From Thermincola ferriacetica (GTDB lineage Bacteria; Bacillota; Thermincolia; Thermincolales; Thermincolaceae): a stretch of 64,000 bases of DNA. The notes beneath the pieces are model-generated. The model saw only the letters and a program-made list of their open reading frames with translations, was not told the origin of the DNA and ran no database searches. The position numbers and the translations under genes were made by a program. Below are positions 43,500-51,647 of this stretch, piece after piece (the first letter of the stretch is position 1; every line of letters begins with the position of its first letter). Location: the NCBI RefSeq assembly GCF_001263415.1, contig NZ_LGTE01000001.1, positions 62,001 to 126,000 on the forward strand. The letters run 5' to 3'.

Positions 43500-45704
43500 A
43501 TGAAAGAAACAAGTATTTTCGCCCTGGATATTGGCACACGGTCCGTGATAGGCGTTGTAATGGAGCAAACCATGAAAGGGTTGGAGATAATTGCCAGCGA
43601 GTCTATGGAACATAAACACCAGGCGATGATAGACGGCCAGATTCATGACATCGAACAAGTTGCCCTCGTTGTTAAGGCAGTTAAAGATAAACTGGAAGCT
43701 AAACTGGGATATGAATTGAAACAGGTGGCTGTAGCGGCAGCGGGCCGGGCGCTGAAAACAGTACGTACGCAGGTATCCCAGGAATTAGAAGATTTTGATG
43801 AAATAAAGTATGATGATGTGTTGCGCCTAGAATTACAGGGGGTGCAGATGGCGCAAACCGAATTAATTGCCGGGGAATTACAGGAAGAAAACCTGGTCTA
43901 TAATTGTGTTGGATATAGCGTTGTTAACTACGCATTGGATGGCGCCAAGATCAGAAACCTGGTTGGACAAAAGGGTCGGGAAATCAGCGCTGACATTATA
44001 GCAACCTTTTTACCCAGGGTGGTTGTAGATTCTCTGTTTGCCGTGCTACAGCGGGCCGGACTGGAGATGATGAGCCTCACCTTGGAACCTATTGCAGCCA
44101 GTACTGTTGTGGTGCCCCCAAGTATGAGGCAGTTAAATATAGCTTTGGTTGATGTTGGTGCGGGAACTTCTGATATTGCCTTAACTTCCGATGGATCTAT
44201 TATTGGGTATGGAATGGTCCCCATGGCTGGGGATGAAATAACAGATGCTATTTCCCACCTGTATCTGGTAGACTTTTACCAGGCCGAGATAATTAAACGC
44301 CAGGTTTTGGAAGTAGCTGAAGTTGAATTTGAAGATGTTTTAGGTAACAGTTGCAAAGTGAAGTCGGTAGAAATACTGGAAGGCATAGAGGAAATTGTTA
44401 ACGACTTGGCTAAACAGATTTGCGACAAGATTATATCTTTAAACCGGAAACCGCCCCAGGCGGTCATATGCATAGGCGGAGGCTCTCTGACTCCCATGCT
44501 GAAAGAAAAAATAGCCGATTATTTGAATTTAACTCCCCAGAGAGTGGCAGTCAGGGGCCGGGATGCTATTAGGGAAGTCCTTGGCGCTCAGAATCTGGCG
44601 GGGCCGGAAGCGGTTACCCCTATCGGTATAGCGGTTACTGCTCTGGAAAACAGGGGCCTTGGTTTTGCCAAGGTTACTGTTAACGGTAAAGAAATCAGGC
44701 TTTTTGAAGTGAATAAAGGAACTGTTGGGGATGCTCTCCTGGCGGCAGGCATTGATATGAAAAAACTTATGCCTCGGCTTGGTCTGGCCCTTACTGTTAC
44801 CGTGAACGGGAAATTGGAAATTATTAAAGGCACGCGTGGAAAACCGGCGGTTATTAAATTAAATGGCCAGGAAGTTTCTATTGACACACCTATCCGGCAT
44901 AACGACGTAATAGAGTTTATACCTGCCGAAGACGGTCAGGACGCTACCGGAAAAATAAAAGATATATTGCCTGATCTTATGCCTCTGAGAATTGGTATAA
45001 ATGACCGGTTGTTCGAAGTAAAACCCGTTATAACTATGAATAACGAGTTGGCAGACATGGAAACAGATCTGATTGATAATAGCCGCATAACCTATCATAT
45101 GCCATGTACAGTCGGAGAAGTCTTGGAGCAAGCCGGGTATACCGATGACTTATCTCTTTATGAGATTACGGTAAACGGCGAGAGTGTTGATTTATTACAC
45201 GAACTTAGTTATGGCGATAATCTGGAGGTTAAAAAACCGGTCCAGGCAGAGCGGGCATTAAACCCGGAAGACATCCCGGAAAGGCAACTTGGGCAGCTAA
45301 AAGGACAGTACGAGGGGCACCCGGATAGTTTGGCCGGACCAGGTGTAGACCTGACGGCCGGGGATACAGGGCAGGAAGAAATTAATGCAAACAAGGAAAA
45401 CAGCGCCGGGCAAGACGGTCAGGAATTGCCTTTGATACAGGAAAGGCTTAATTTTTCCGTAAATGAAGGGGATAAGCCTACGGTAGGCATGCCTCCGGCG
45501 CAAACCATTGTTTACGTTAATGATAAACAAATCTTGATTCCGCGAAATAACCTTATTTTAACCGACCTTTTTACAAAGATAGATTTTCCGTTTACGCCGC
45601 CCGGACCGGGAGCCAGGCTGCGAATGAAAGTTAACGGATACGCGGCAGAATTTACTACGCCTATAAAAACAGGCGACCGCGTAGAACTTGAATGGTACAG
45701 TTAG
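43500..45704 (+). CDS. FtsA/PilM-like actin-fold protein with C-terminal beta-grasp-like repeats
   Basis: 734 residues. Residues ~1-380 are an FtsA-type ATPase: FALDIGTRSVIGVV (phosphate 1), VAVAAAGRALKTV, LVDVGAGTSDIAL (phosphate 2), CIGGGSLTPMLKEKIA (adenosine motif). Residues ~395-734 carry three or four ubiquitin-like or S4-like segments, recognised by VNGKEIRLF, VNGKLEIIKG, VNGESVDLL and VNDKQILIP. A ~65-residue acidic, Gln/Gly-rich linker precedes the last. Annotated relatives in Clostridia are called cell division protein FtsA, but this long form is distinct from the short FtsA next to ftsZ. Function is not established. Confidence 0.8.
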   Translation: MKETSIFALDIGTRSVIGVVMEQTMKGLEIIASESMEHKHQAMIDGQIHDIEQVALVVKAVKDKLEAKLGYELKQVAVAAAGRALKTVRTQVSQELEDFDEIKYDDVLRLELQGVQMAQTELIAGELQEENLVYNCVGYSVVNYALDGAKIRNLVGQKGREISADIIATFLPRVVVDSLFAVLQRAGLEMMSLTLEPIAASTVVVPPSMRQLNIALVDVGAGTSDIALTSDGSIIGYGMVPMAGDEITDAISHLYLVDFYQAEIIKRQVLEVAEVEFEDVLGNSCKVKSVEILEGIEEIVNDLAKQICDKIISLNRKPPQAVICIGGGSLTPMLKEKIADYLNLTPQRVAVRGRDAIREVLGAQNLAGPEAVTPIGIAVTALENRGLGFAKVTVNGKEIRLFEVNKGTVGDALLAAGIDMKKLMPRLGLALTVTVNGKLEIIKGTRGKPAVIKLNGQEVSIDTPIRHNDVIEFIPAEDGQDATGKIKDILPDLMPLRIGINDRLFEVKPVITMNNELADMETDLIDNSRITYHMPCTVGEVLEQAGYTDDLSLYEITVNGESVDLLHELSYGDNLEVKKPVQAERALNPEDIPERQLGQLKGQYEGHPDSLAGPGVDLTAGDTGQEEINANKENSAGQDGQELPLIQERLNFSVNEGDKPTVGMPPAQTIVYVNDKQILIPRNNLILTDLFTKIDFPFTPPGPGARLRMKVNGYAAEFTTPIKTGDRVELEWYS

Positions 45705-45891
45705 TGGGGTAGTATAGACGTAATTTTAAGAATTCCAACAAATTATTGAAAAAATTTAAGTTAGACGATATTCGACAATATCTCTGAAGGAAATTTGTTG
45801 AAGAATATAGAATAAAAAATGGAGAAAATGGGGGAATGAAACGATTGGGGTTTACCTAATGCGAAGTTTCGCAAGATGGGAGGAAAAAAAG

Positions 45892-46089
45892 GTGTGGCGA
45901 ACCAAAAAGGACTTGGTGAAGGAAATTAGACATAAACAGAAAGAAATGTATTTCCTGGCCAAGTCGAAAGGGGTTTCCGACCCAACTGTCTATTTCAAAA
46001 GTTGTGAACTGGACAACCTAATTGTCGAATATATGAAAAAGTATGGGTGTTATACCATCGGATCTTTGTTTCCGAATTACGAAGGTTAA
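45892..46089 (+). CDS. Spo0E-like aspartyl-phosphate phosphatase
   Basis: 65 residues. The Spo0E family signature is present as SCELDNLIVEYMKK (consensus S-x-E/x-LD-x-LI-x-x-Y), preceded by a helix LVKEIRHKQKEMYFLAK. In Bacillus such proteins dephosphorylate Spo0A~P and delay sporulation. GTG 45892 follows GGGAGGAAAAAA with good spacing; ATG 45859 is the alternative longer start. The 150 bases upstream hold nested inverted repeats (45731-45805). Confidence 0.82.
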   Translation: MWRTKKDLVKEIRHKQKEMYFLAKSKGVSDPTVYFKSCELDNLIVEYMKKYGCYTIGSLFPNYEG

Positions 46090-46246
46090 CACTATTTTTT
46101 TGCCCCAAAGCTGATTTTCGCAATTATTTCTAAAAATTATTACGAAAGTTATTAATTTTGCCATGCTGACAGGAAAAATGGTATTCCAGGTAGAATATAG
46201 CAGTTAAACCTACAAAAATTCGACGTTTTTTGACGAAGGTGCAGTT

Positions 46247-47365
46247 ATGAGAAGAGTTTTGACTGGAAATCTAACCCCGGAAATGTCTATCGCCAGAACT
46301 ATTTTTTCCGCGAATGGCTTCCCTTTATTGGCTGCCGGTACCCAATTGAATGATGTATACATTGGGAAGCTTGCAAGTCTCGGTATCAATGCCATATACG
46401 TTAAAACGGGTATGGATAACATGATACATGTTTATGACCCTGTTTCTGAACGAACCAGAGCAGAAGCTATTAAAGCCCTCAAAAAGGTATTTCTGGAATT
46501 CGCCAAGACAGGCAAGTTGCGGACAGATTTAATTTCCGGGCATGTTAATAACATAGTTGACGAAGCTCTCCGGAACAGGAAAAAAGTTATTAACACTCTT
46601 GATGTCAGAAGCATGGAAGATTACCTGTATGGTCATTGTGTTAATGTCTGTATTTTGGCTGTTCTAACTGCTATTAACATGGAATATAATGAACTTCAAT
46701 TGAGGGATATCGGTTTGGGCGCTATCCTGCATGACCTTGGGCATATGCTGGTGGAGAAAGAAATTTTGCAAAAACAGGGCCCGCTTACTCCGGAAGAAAT
46801 GGCCAAAATTCGAAAACATTGTGAGTATGGCTTTGAACCTTTACGTGAATTAAGAAACATCAGCCTGCTTTCGGCCCATACCGCCTACCAACATCACGAA
46901 CGGTTTGACGGGTCCGGTTATCCGAGAGGGCTGCGGGGGCATGATATACACGAGTATGCACGGATTGTAGCCATATGTGACGTATTTGATGCTATGACCA
47001 TGGACCGGCCTTTTCATAGGGCTTATCATCCTCATGAGGCTATGAAATTGATTACAGAATCGGCAGGAAAATTATTTGACCCGGAAATTGTAGCTATTTT
47101 TAAGCGCATTGTTGCCTGTTACCCGGCGGGAGATTTTGTAGAGATGTCTTCCGGAGAGGTTGGCATTATCTGCGACCATATAAAAGAGGCGGAATCATGC
47201 AAAACCTTAGCTCTTATACTATTGGATAAACATAAAAGGCCTTTGGTTCATGCACAGGAAATAGTGATTAAAAATTCTGCTGAGGAAATTCATAGGGTTT
47301 TAAAAGATAATGACCCGTTAATACAATTATGTTATAAGCTAAACGCTACTGAATCGATAGAATAG
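46247..47365 (+). CDS. HD-GYP domain protein (probable cyclic-di-GMP phosphodiesterase)
   Basis: 372 residues. The N-terminal ~100 residues resemble the DUF3391-like/PilZ-free lead domain; the HD-GYP domain follows (~120-290), with the metal motif ILHDLGHMLVEKEIL and the signature HHERFDGSGYPRGL. The C-terminal ~80 residues are a small regulatory extension. HD-GYP proteins hydrolyse c-di-GMP to GMP. The HD and GYP residues are intact, so activity is expected. ATG 46247, with weak ribosome site GAAGGTG. Confidence 0.92.
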   Translation: MRRVLTGNLTPEMSIARTIFSANGFPLLAAGTQLNDVYIGKLASLGINAIYVKTGMDNMIHVYDPVSERTRAEAIKALKKVFLEFAKTGKLRTDLISGHVNNIVDEALRNRKKVINTLDVRSMEDYLYGHCVNVCILAVLTAINMEYNELQLRDIGLGAILHDLGHMLVEKEILQKQGPLTPEEMAKIRKHCEYGFEPLRELRNISLLSAHTAYQHHERFDGSGYPRGLRGHDIHEYARIVAICDVFDAMTMDRPFHRAYHPHEAMKLITESAGKLFDPEIVAIFKRIVACYPAGDFVEMSSGEVGIICDHIKEAESCKTLALILLDKHKRPLVHAQEIVIKNSAEEIHRVLKDNDPLIQLCYKLNATESIE

Positions 47366-47499
47366 GTTGGCAGGGCTAAGGAACATTAGATTTTTATCTT
47401 ATGCAATTACGAATTTTGAATTTTCGAGGGAAGGATAGTATGAAAAGGCGTTTGGATTAATATGATATTTCAGGGAACTTATAAAAGGGCGGGGTAGCA

Positions 47500-48168
47500 G
47501 TGAAAAAACTTCTCAGGTGGATATTTGTTTTTGTTTTATTGGTAGGGATGAGTGGTTTTTTTGCTTATAGGCTTACGCTCCAAAGTATGGGAGCGGGTTA
47601 CGTTGAGCCGGAAAACAAGACTGTTGTAAGCAACCGGAACATTAATACAGAGTTTAAAAAAATTATTGAATATAACCCTGTTGCTCCACCGGAACATACT
47701 TATTTAAAGAAATTACAGCACGAAATTTTTTATACAACGCCGCAAATTCGGGCGGTGCGGAGTTCTATAAGTATACTCCATCAGGAACTGGATTATAAGT
47801 TGCGTCCTGAAGCGGTGTTGGCCATGAAAGCAAACAAAAATGCAGAATATTGGCAGGGGTTTACCGGGTCCCCGACCCAAGTTGGCAATGATACCGCTGC
47901 CATGATTGCGCGAATTGAAAACATAATCATGAAGCTAAAATATAAGCCATTGCTGACAGACCTTAAGAAAACCCAGTCATTGCTGATGGAAGGGACGGAG
48001 AAACAGGACGTTTTGCTGCTTTGGCAGGCTCATAAGATAATCCATGACTTGGATTATTTTTTAATCAATTACCCTGTAACCATAAAAACAGGGGAAGGGG
48101 CATTGGAAAACAGTCCAAATGGGCCCAAACAGTATTGGGGGGCAACTACCACTATCGCAACAAATTAA
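47500..48168 (+). CDS. Membrane-anchored protein of unknown function
   Basis: 222 residues with one N-terminal membrane helix or signal anchor (RWIFVFVLLVGMSGFFAYRL), then a soluble extracytoplasmic part predicted mostly helical, rich in Lys/Glu/Leu. No Cys in the soluble part and no recognised motif. GTG 47500 follows AAAAGGGCGGGG. It starts 134 bases after the HD-GYP gene and ends shortly before a bidirectional terminator. I do not recognise the family. Confidence 0.75.
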   Translation: MKKLLRWIFVFVLLVGMSGFFAYRLTLQSMGAGYVEPENKTVVSNRNINTEFKKIIEYNPVAPPEHTYLKKLQHEIFYTTPQIRAVRSSISILHQELDYKLRPEAVLAMKANKNAEYWQGFTGSPTQVGNDTAAMIARIENIIMKLKYKPLLTDLKKTQSLLMEGTEKQDVLLLWQAHKIIHDLDYFLINYPVTIKTGEGALENSPNGPKQYWGATTTIATN

Positions 48169-48183
48169 TAAAGTTTGTTTACA

Positions 48184-48228
48184 TAAAAAATGAGACCAGG
48201 GTAAAAATACCTGGTCTCAGACTTTTTC
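48184..48228. terminator. Bidirectional terminator
   Basis: TGAGACCAGG 48191-48200 pairs with CCTGGTCTCA 48210-48219. On the plus strand GACTTTTTCC follows; on the minus strand ATTTTTTATG follows. It can end both the 47500 gene and a transcript from the right. Confidence 0.85.
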
Positions 48229-48232
48229 CATT

Positions 48233-48340
48233 TTATTCAATTACCGCCTTAAATTTATTTTCCAGCTTATGTAGCCTTAAGTGCTGGTCCTTGTACATGT
48301 CCAGTTCAGTTAATGGCTCATTAAACGGGTCTCCTTTCAT
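48233..48340 (-). CDS. Possible small or degenerate gene, 35 codons
   Basis: On the minus strand an ATG at 48340 opens a frame to TAA 48235. It encodes a charged, helical-looking peptide (starting KGDPFNEPLTELDMYKD) and lies just ahead of a good minus-strand terminator. The frame stays open upstream of the ATG for a further 11 codons to a TAG, and there is no ribosome site before the ATG. It may be the 3' remnant of a gene. No family recognised. Confidence 0.3.
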   Translation of the reverse strand: MKGDPFNEPLTELDMYKDQHLRLHKLENKFKAVIE

Positions 48341-48652
48341 TAATTTGCTTTTGAGTACCTTTTTATCATCCTATATATTTATTCTGTCCATATGATGTTC
48401 CTGGCTGCCCGTATAGTTTTGCAGGATTTATTGGCTTTTCCGGAGGATTGAATGAAGTTCTTTTCTGGGCAATTAAAATTATACCATAAAAAGTAAAAAA
48501 GGGCAAGAACAAGTGTTCGGAAATATATCGCAGTTTTACGCTTAGGAAGGTTTATTTAATCCCAAAAGGCCAATACTAACCAAAACAAATTTTATTAAGT
48601 CGAAAGAAGGAATATTTTGCCGAAATAACGAAACTTATAATCTTTGGGTAAA
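48341..48652. other. Intergenic, nothing recognised
   Basis: AT-rich stretch between the small minus-strand frame and the PyrR element. No open frame with ribosome site, hairpin terminator or repeat stands out. It should contain the promoter of the uracil permease gene, but no convincing -35/-10 pair was found. Confidence 0.4.
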
Positions 48653-48653
48653 G

Positions 48654-48684
48654 CCTTTAATTCGGTCCCGTGAGGCTGAAAAGG
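48654..48684 (+). promoter_or_regulatory. PyrR-binding RNA element (binding loop) before the uracil permease
   Basis: CCTTT (48654-48658) and AAAGG (48680-48684) close a lower stem. Inside, TTC/GAA and GGTC/GGCT pairs present a hexaloop CCGTGA that matches the PyrR loop consensus CNGNGA within TCCCGTGAGGCT. The element overlaps the AAAAGGTGAG ribosome site, so UMP-bound PyrR would block translation. No terminator/antiterminator pair is seen here. Confidence 0.75.
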
Positions 48685-48695
48685 TGAGTTTTTTC

Positions 48696-49988
48696 ATGCC
48701 CAAAAATAGACACCAGAGGGGGATTCATTTGAAAAACTTTGTAGACGTTGACGAAAAGTTACCGCTTCCTAAGGCGCTGCCGCTGAGCCTCCAGCATATG
48801 TTCGCTATGTTTGGGGCTTCCGTATTGGTGCCGATCCTGTTTAAAATCGACCCGGCAACAGTACTATTTTTTAATGGTGTCGGCACTCTGCTCTACATTT
48901 TCATTACCAAGGGTAAGATACCTGCTTTTTTGGGTTCCAGTTTTGCTTTTATTGCCCCGGTTTATGTTGTTATGGCCGGTTATGACTATCGTACAGCCTT
49001 GGGCGGATTTATTGCCGCAGGTATTACCTTTATAACGGTGGCTATAATTGTTAAATTTGCCGGAATAGACTGGCTGAAAAAAGTATTTCCGCCGGCGTCC
49101 ATGGGCGCTATTGTTGCCATTATCGGACTGGAGCTGGCGCCGGTGGCCGCTGATATGGCCGGTTTCCCGGTAGGACTAAACACCAAAGCGCTGGATCCGA
49201 AAATGGTCACTATTTCCATGGTGACTTTGTTGACTGTTATATTGGGTTCAGTTCTTTTCAGAGGATTTTTGAAGGTGATTCCTGTTTTAATAGGCGTTAT
49301 AGTTGGTTATATTGTCTCAGTTTTAATGGGGGTGGTAAGCCTTGAGGCAGTGTCAACGGCGCCTTTGGTTAAAATTCCCGAAGTATATTTTCCTCCCAAA
49401 TTTAATTTAACAGCTATTATAACTATTTTACCTGCGGCTTTTGTGGTAATAGCTGAACACATAGGACACTTAGTGGTAACGGAAAAGATTGTGGGACGCG
49501 AACTTTCCAGAGACCCCGGTCTGCACCGGTCCATGATGGGGGACGGCATTTCTACCACCCTGTCCGGCATCTTCGGATCTGTTCCTACGACCACTTACGG
49601 TGAAAATATCGGTGTTTTGGCTATCACTAAAGTTTACAGTGTATGGGTCATTGGCGGTGCAGCAATTTTTTCTATAGTCCTGGCTTTCTCCGGTACCCTG
49701 ACAGCTTTAATTCGAAGTATTCCTACTCCTGTTATCGGCGGCATATCGATGCTGTTGTTCGGAGTTATTGCCGCTTCCGGAATTCGGATGCTCATCGAAG
49801 AAAAGGTAGACTACAGCAAATCCAGAAACCTTATCTTAACGGCTGTTATTATGATTATAGGCTTAAGCGGAGCTTACATTAACATCGGTGAAGTGAAGTT
49901 AAAAGGTATGGCCCTAGCCACAGTCGTAGCAATCGTTCTTAACCTTTTCTTCCTTAGCTTCGAAAAGTTCAATCTGCTGAATGAGTAA
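48696..49988 (+). CDS. uraA: Uracil permease (NCS2 family)
   Basis: Proton-coupled uptake of uracil. ~430 residues with about 12-14 membrane helices. Family motifs include LPLSLQHMFAMFGASVLVP near the start, AVIAEHIGHLV-type motif (VIAEHIGHLVVTEKIVGRE), and GSVPTTTYGENIGVLAITKV. The start is uncertain: ATG 48696 is 7 bases from AAAAGGTGAG, but TTG 48729 preceded by GAGGGGGA, and GTG 48684, are possible. The PyrR element upstream supports a pyrimidine role. Confidence 0.93.
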   Translation: MPKNRHQRGIHLKNFVDVDEKLPLPKALPLSLQHMFAMFGASVLVPILFKIDPATVLFFNGVGTLLYIFITKGKIPAFLGSSFAFIAPVYVVMAGYDYRTALGGFIAAGITFITVAIIVKFAGIDWLKKVFPPASMGAIVAIIGLELAPVAADMAGFPVGLNTKALDPKMVTISMVTLLTVILGSVLFRGFLKVIPVLIGVIVGYIVSVLMGVVSLEAVSTAPLVKIPEVYFPPKFNLTAIITILPAAFVVIAEHIGHLVVTEKIVGRELSRDPGLHRSMMGDGISTTLSGIFGSVPTTTYGENIGVLAITKVYSVWVIGGAAIFSIVLAFSGTLTALIRSIPTPVIGGISMLLFGVIAASGIRMLIEEKVDYSKSRNLILTAVIMIIGLSGAYINIGEVKLKGMALATVVAIVLNLFFLSFEKFNLLNE

Positions 49989-50012
49989 CACAAAAAAATT
50001 TTTATCATTTCC

Positions 50013-50041
50013 TTGCGTTTCAAAAATATTTGTTATATAAT
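50013..50041 (+). promoter_or_regulatory. Promoter of the selenoprotein gene
   Basis: TTGCGT 50013-50018, a 17-base spacer and a perfect TATAAT at 50036-50041. The -10 box runs directly into the palindrome at 50041-50055. Confidence 0.7.
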
Positions 50042-50055
50042 ACCCCTATAGGGTA
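50041..50055. promoter_or_regulatory. CsoR/CstR-type operator-like palindrome
   Basis: TACCC-CTATA-GGGTA is a perfect 5-bp inverted repeat with the TACCC/GGGTA half-sites seen in operators of the CsoR family (copper, or persulfide for CstR). It covers the start-site region, so binding would block initiation. No CsoR-family gene is present in the window. Confidence 0.6.
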
Positions 50056-50089
50056 AGGAGAACTTCTTACCTATAAGGAGGTGACGCAC

Positions 50090-50407
50090 GTGATTACTGT
50101 AACGGGTAAAGCTCAGGAAGAGTTAAAAAAGGTGCTTGATGAACACGGCGCCGATATAATCAGGGTGTTTATAGATGGCTTTGGCTGAAGCGGCCCGAGT
50201 TTCAAAATGGCTTTGGAAAAGTCAGTTAATGAAGATGACCATGTTTACGAGCAGGATGGCTTTAAAATAGTCATCAGCAAAGCCTATGATACGGACTATA
50301 ACAACCTGGAAATTGGTTGGGTCAAGAGTTACATGGGCGAAGGATTCAGCATTTACGATACCGGTAAATCAGGTTCATGCTGTGATTCGGGTTGCGGTGG
50401 ATGCTAG
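50090..50407 (+). CDS. HesB/IscA-related selenoprotein with in-frame TGA (Sec33)
   Basis: 105 residues if TGA at 50186-50188 is read as selenocysteine. GTG 50090 follows AAGGAGGTGA at 50075-50084. The residues around the Sec are FIDGFG-U-SGPSFKMAL. The frame then runs on to TAG 50405-50407 and ends with the Cys-rich tail SCCDSGCGGC. This matches the small HesB-like (seleno)protein family (TIGR01911-type) in which some members have Cys at this place. Both sides of the TGA are conserved-looking and tRNA-Sec is present. A short GGCC/GGCT hairpin can form 5-25 bases after the TGA, but I cannot confirm it as a SECIS. Likely role: sulfur/selenium or metal handling; unproven. Confidence 0.85.
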
Positions 50408-50451
50408 AATTAACAAAGCTAAAAAGTGATCAAACCCTCACCCTAAATCCA

Positions 50452-50494
50452 AGAAGGCTGCAAGGTATTAACCCTTGCGGCCTTCTGATTTTTC
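50452..50494 (+). terminator. Terminator after the selenoprotein gene
   Basis: AGAAGGCTGCAAGG 50452-50465 pairs with CCTTGCGGCCTTCT 50473-50486 (one G-T pair), followed by GATTTTT. Confidence 0.9.
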
Positions 50495-50587
50495 TGAATC
50501 GGGATAAAGTTGTAATGTGGGCAGGAATCATTTATCCAATTGTTGAAAAAAGAAAAATGATAAAAAACAGTTTTTCGGAGGTGCATG

Positions 50588-51343
50588 ATGTTAAAAAAAT
50601 TATTAGCCAGTGTAGGCATAGGTTCTGCCAAAGTTGACCTCGAAATCCCCAATCCTCAGGTCGAGCTGGGGGGCATACTGGAAGGCGTGGTAAAAATCAA
50701 AGGCGGTAGTGTGGAGCAAGAGATAGAGAAAATATATATTAACCTTGTTCTGAATTCTAAATACGGTTCCGGTGACGAGACTAAACCTGTTTCCAGGACA
50801 GTAGGTACCGTTAAGGTTACTGATAAACTGACCCTGGCGCCTGGCCAGGAGAAAACTATCCCGGTTAATTTTGAGATTCCTCTCGATATACCTATATCCA
50901 AAGGGCGGACCAGGTATTACCTGAAGACAGGCTTGGATATAGAACAGGCTCTTGACCCAACGGACCTGGATGACGTTAAGATTTTGCCCAATAAGTATAT
51001 GAAAATGCTTTTTGATGCTGTTTCTACTCTTGGCTTTAGGGAAAAGCATAACTCAGGCGACTACAATGGGCGTTACCAGGAGTTTGAGTACAGGCCGACT
51101 TCCTTTATGGCCCGCGAACTGGATGAAATTGAACTTTACCCAACTGCCGGAGAGCAGGAACTGAATGTGGTAATACAAATCGATAAGAGGAACAGGGGCC
51201 TTTTTGGCAGCCTGCTTGACGATATGGATTTGGATGAACGTTACGTAAGAATTCGCATCCCGTACAGTCAAATGAACGATGTAACTCAAGTTGCCAATTT
51301 CCTGAGAGAAACTATTGAATCAGAGTATAGAAAAATACTATAG
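50588..51343 (+). CDS. spo0M: Sporulation-control protein Spo0M
   Basis: 251 residues of the arrestin-like Spo0M/SpoOM family: LASVGIGSAKVDLEIPNPQVELGG, then VKIKGGSVEQEIEKIYINLV, and a C-terminal half with MARELDEIELYP. In Bacillus it affects sporulation and cell shape; the mechanism is not settled. Two ATGs (50585, 50588); the second is better spaced from CGGAGGTG. Confidence 0.93.
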   Translation: MLKKLLASVGIGSAKVDLEIPNPQVELGGILEGVVKIKGGSVEQEIEKIYINLVLNSKYGSGDETKPVSRTVGTVKVTDKLTLAPGQEKTIPVNFEIPLDIPISKGRTRYYLKTGLDIEQALDPTDLDDVKILPNKYMKMLFDAVSTLGFREKHNSGDYNGRYQEFEYRPTSFMARELDEIELYPTAGEQELNVVIQIDKRNRGLFGSLLDDMDLDERYVRIRIPYSQMNDVTQVANFLRETIESEYRKIL

Positions 51344-51358
51344 ATTTTTCAATTTCAA

Positions 51359-51399
51359 AAAGTCTTCCCCAATTTTTGGGAAAGGCTTTCTGCATTTTG
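51359..51399 (+). terminator. Probable terminator after spo0M
   Basis: AGTCTTCCCCAA 51361-51372 pairs with TTGGGAAAGGCT 51376-51387 with one mismatch and one G-T pair, followed by the weak T tract TTCTGCATTTTG. Confidence 0.55.
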
Positions 51400-51647
51400 T
51401 GGCAGGGTGCATTGATAAAGCAATTGGGGGTTAAGGTATTGCTGATTTCTTTTCTTAAAGAAATGGGAAGGAGTACCACGAGAAAAGTCGAATAAAATAG
51501 AGAATATTCAGATTGACGGTGAGTTTTACACTTATCTAATACCACTACTCGTGGGATTTGGGTATAATAGGAAGTAGTTATGGTTTTTATTGAACAGTGG
51601 TGCAAGTTATTTTGCTAAACAAGATTGTTAGGAAAGAGGGTTCATGT

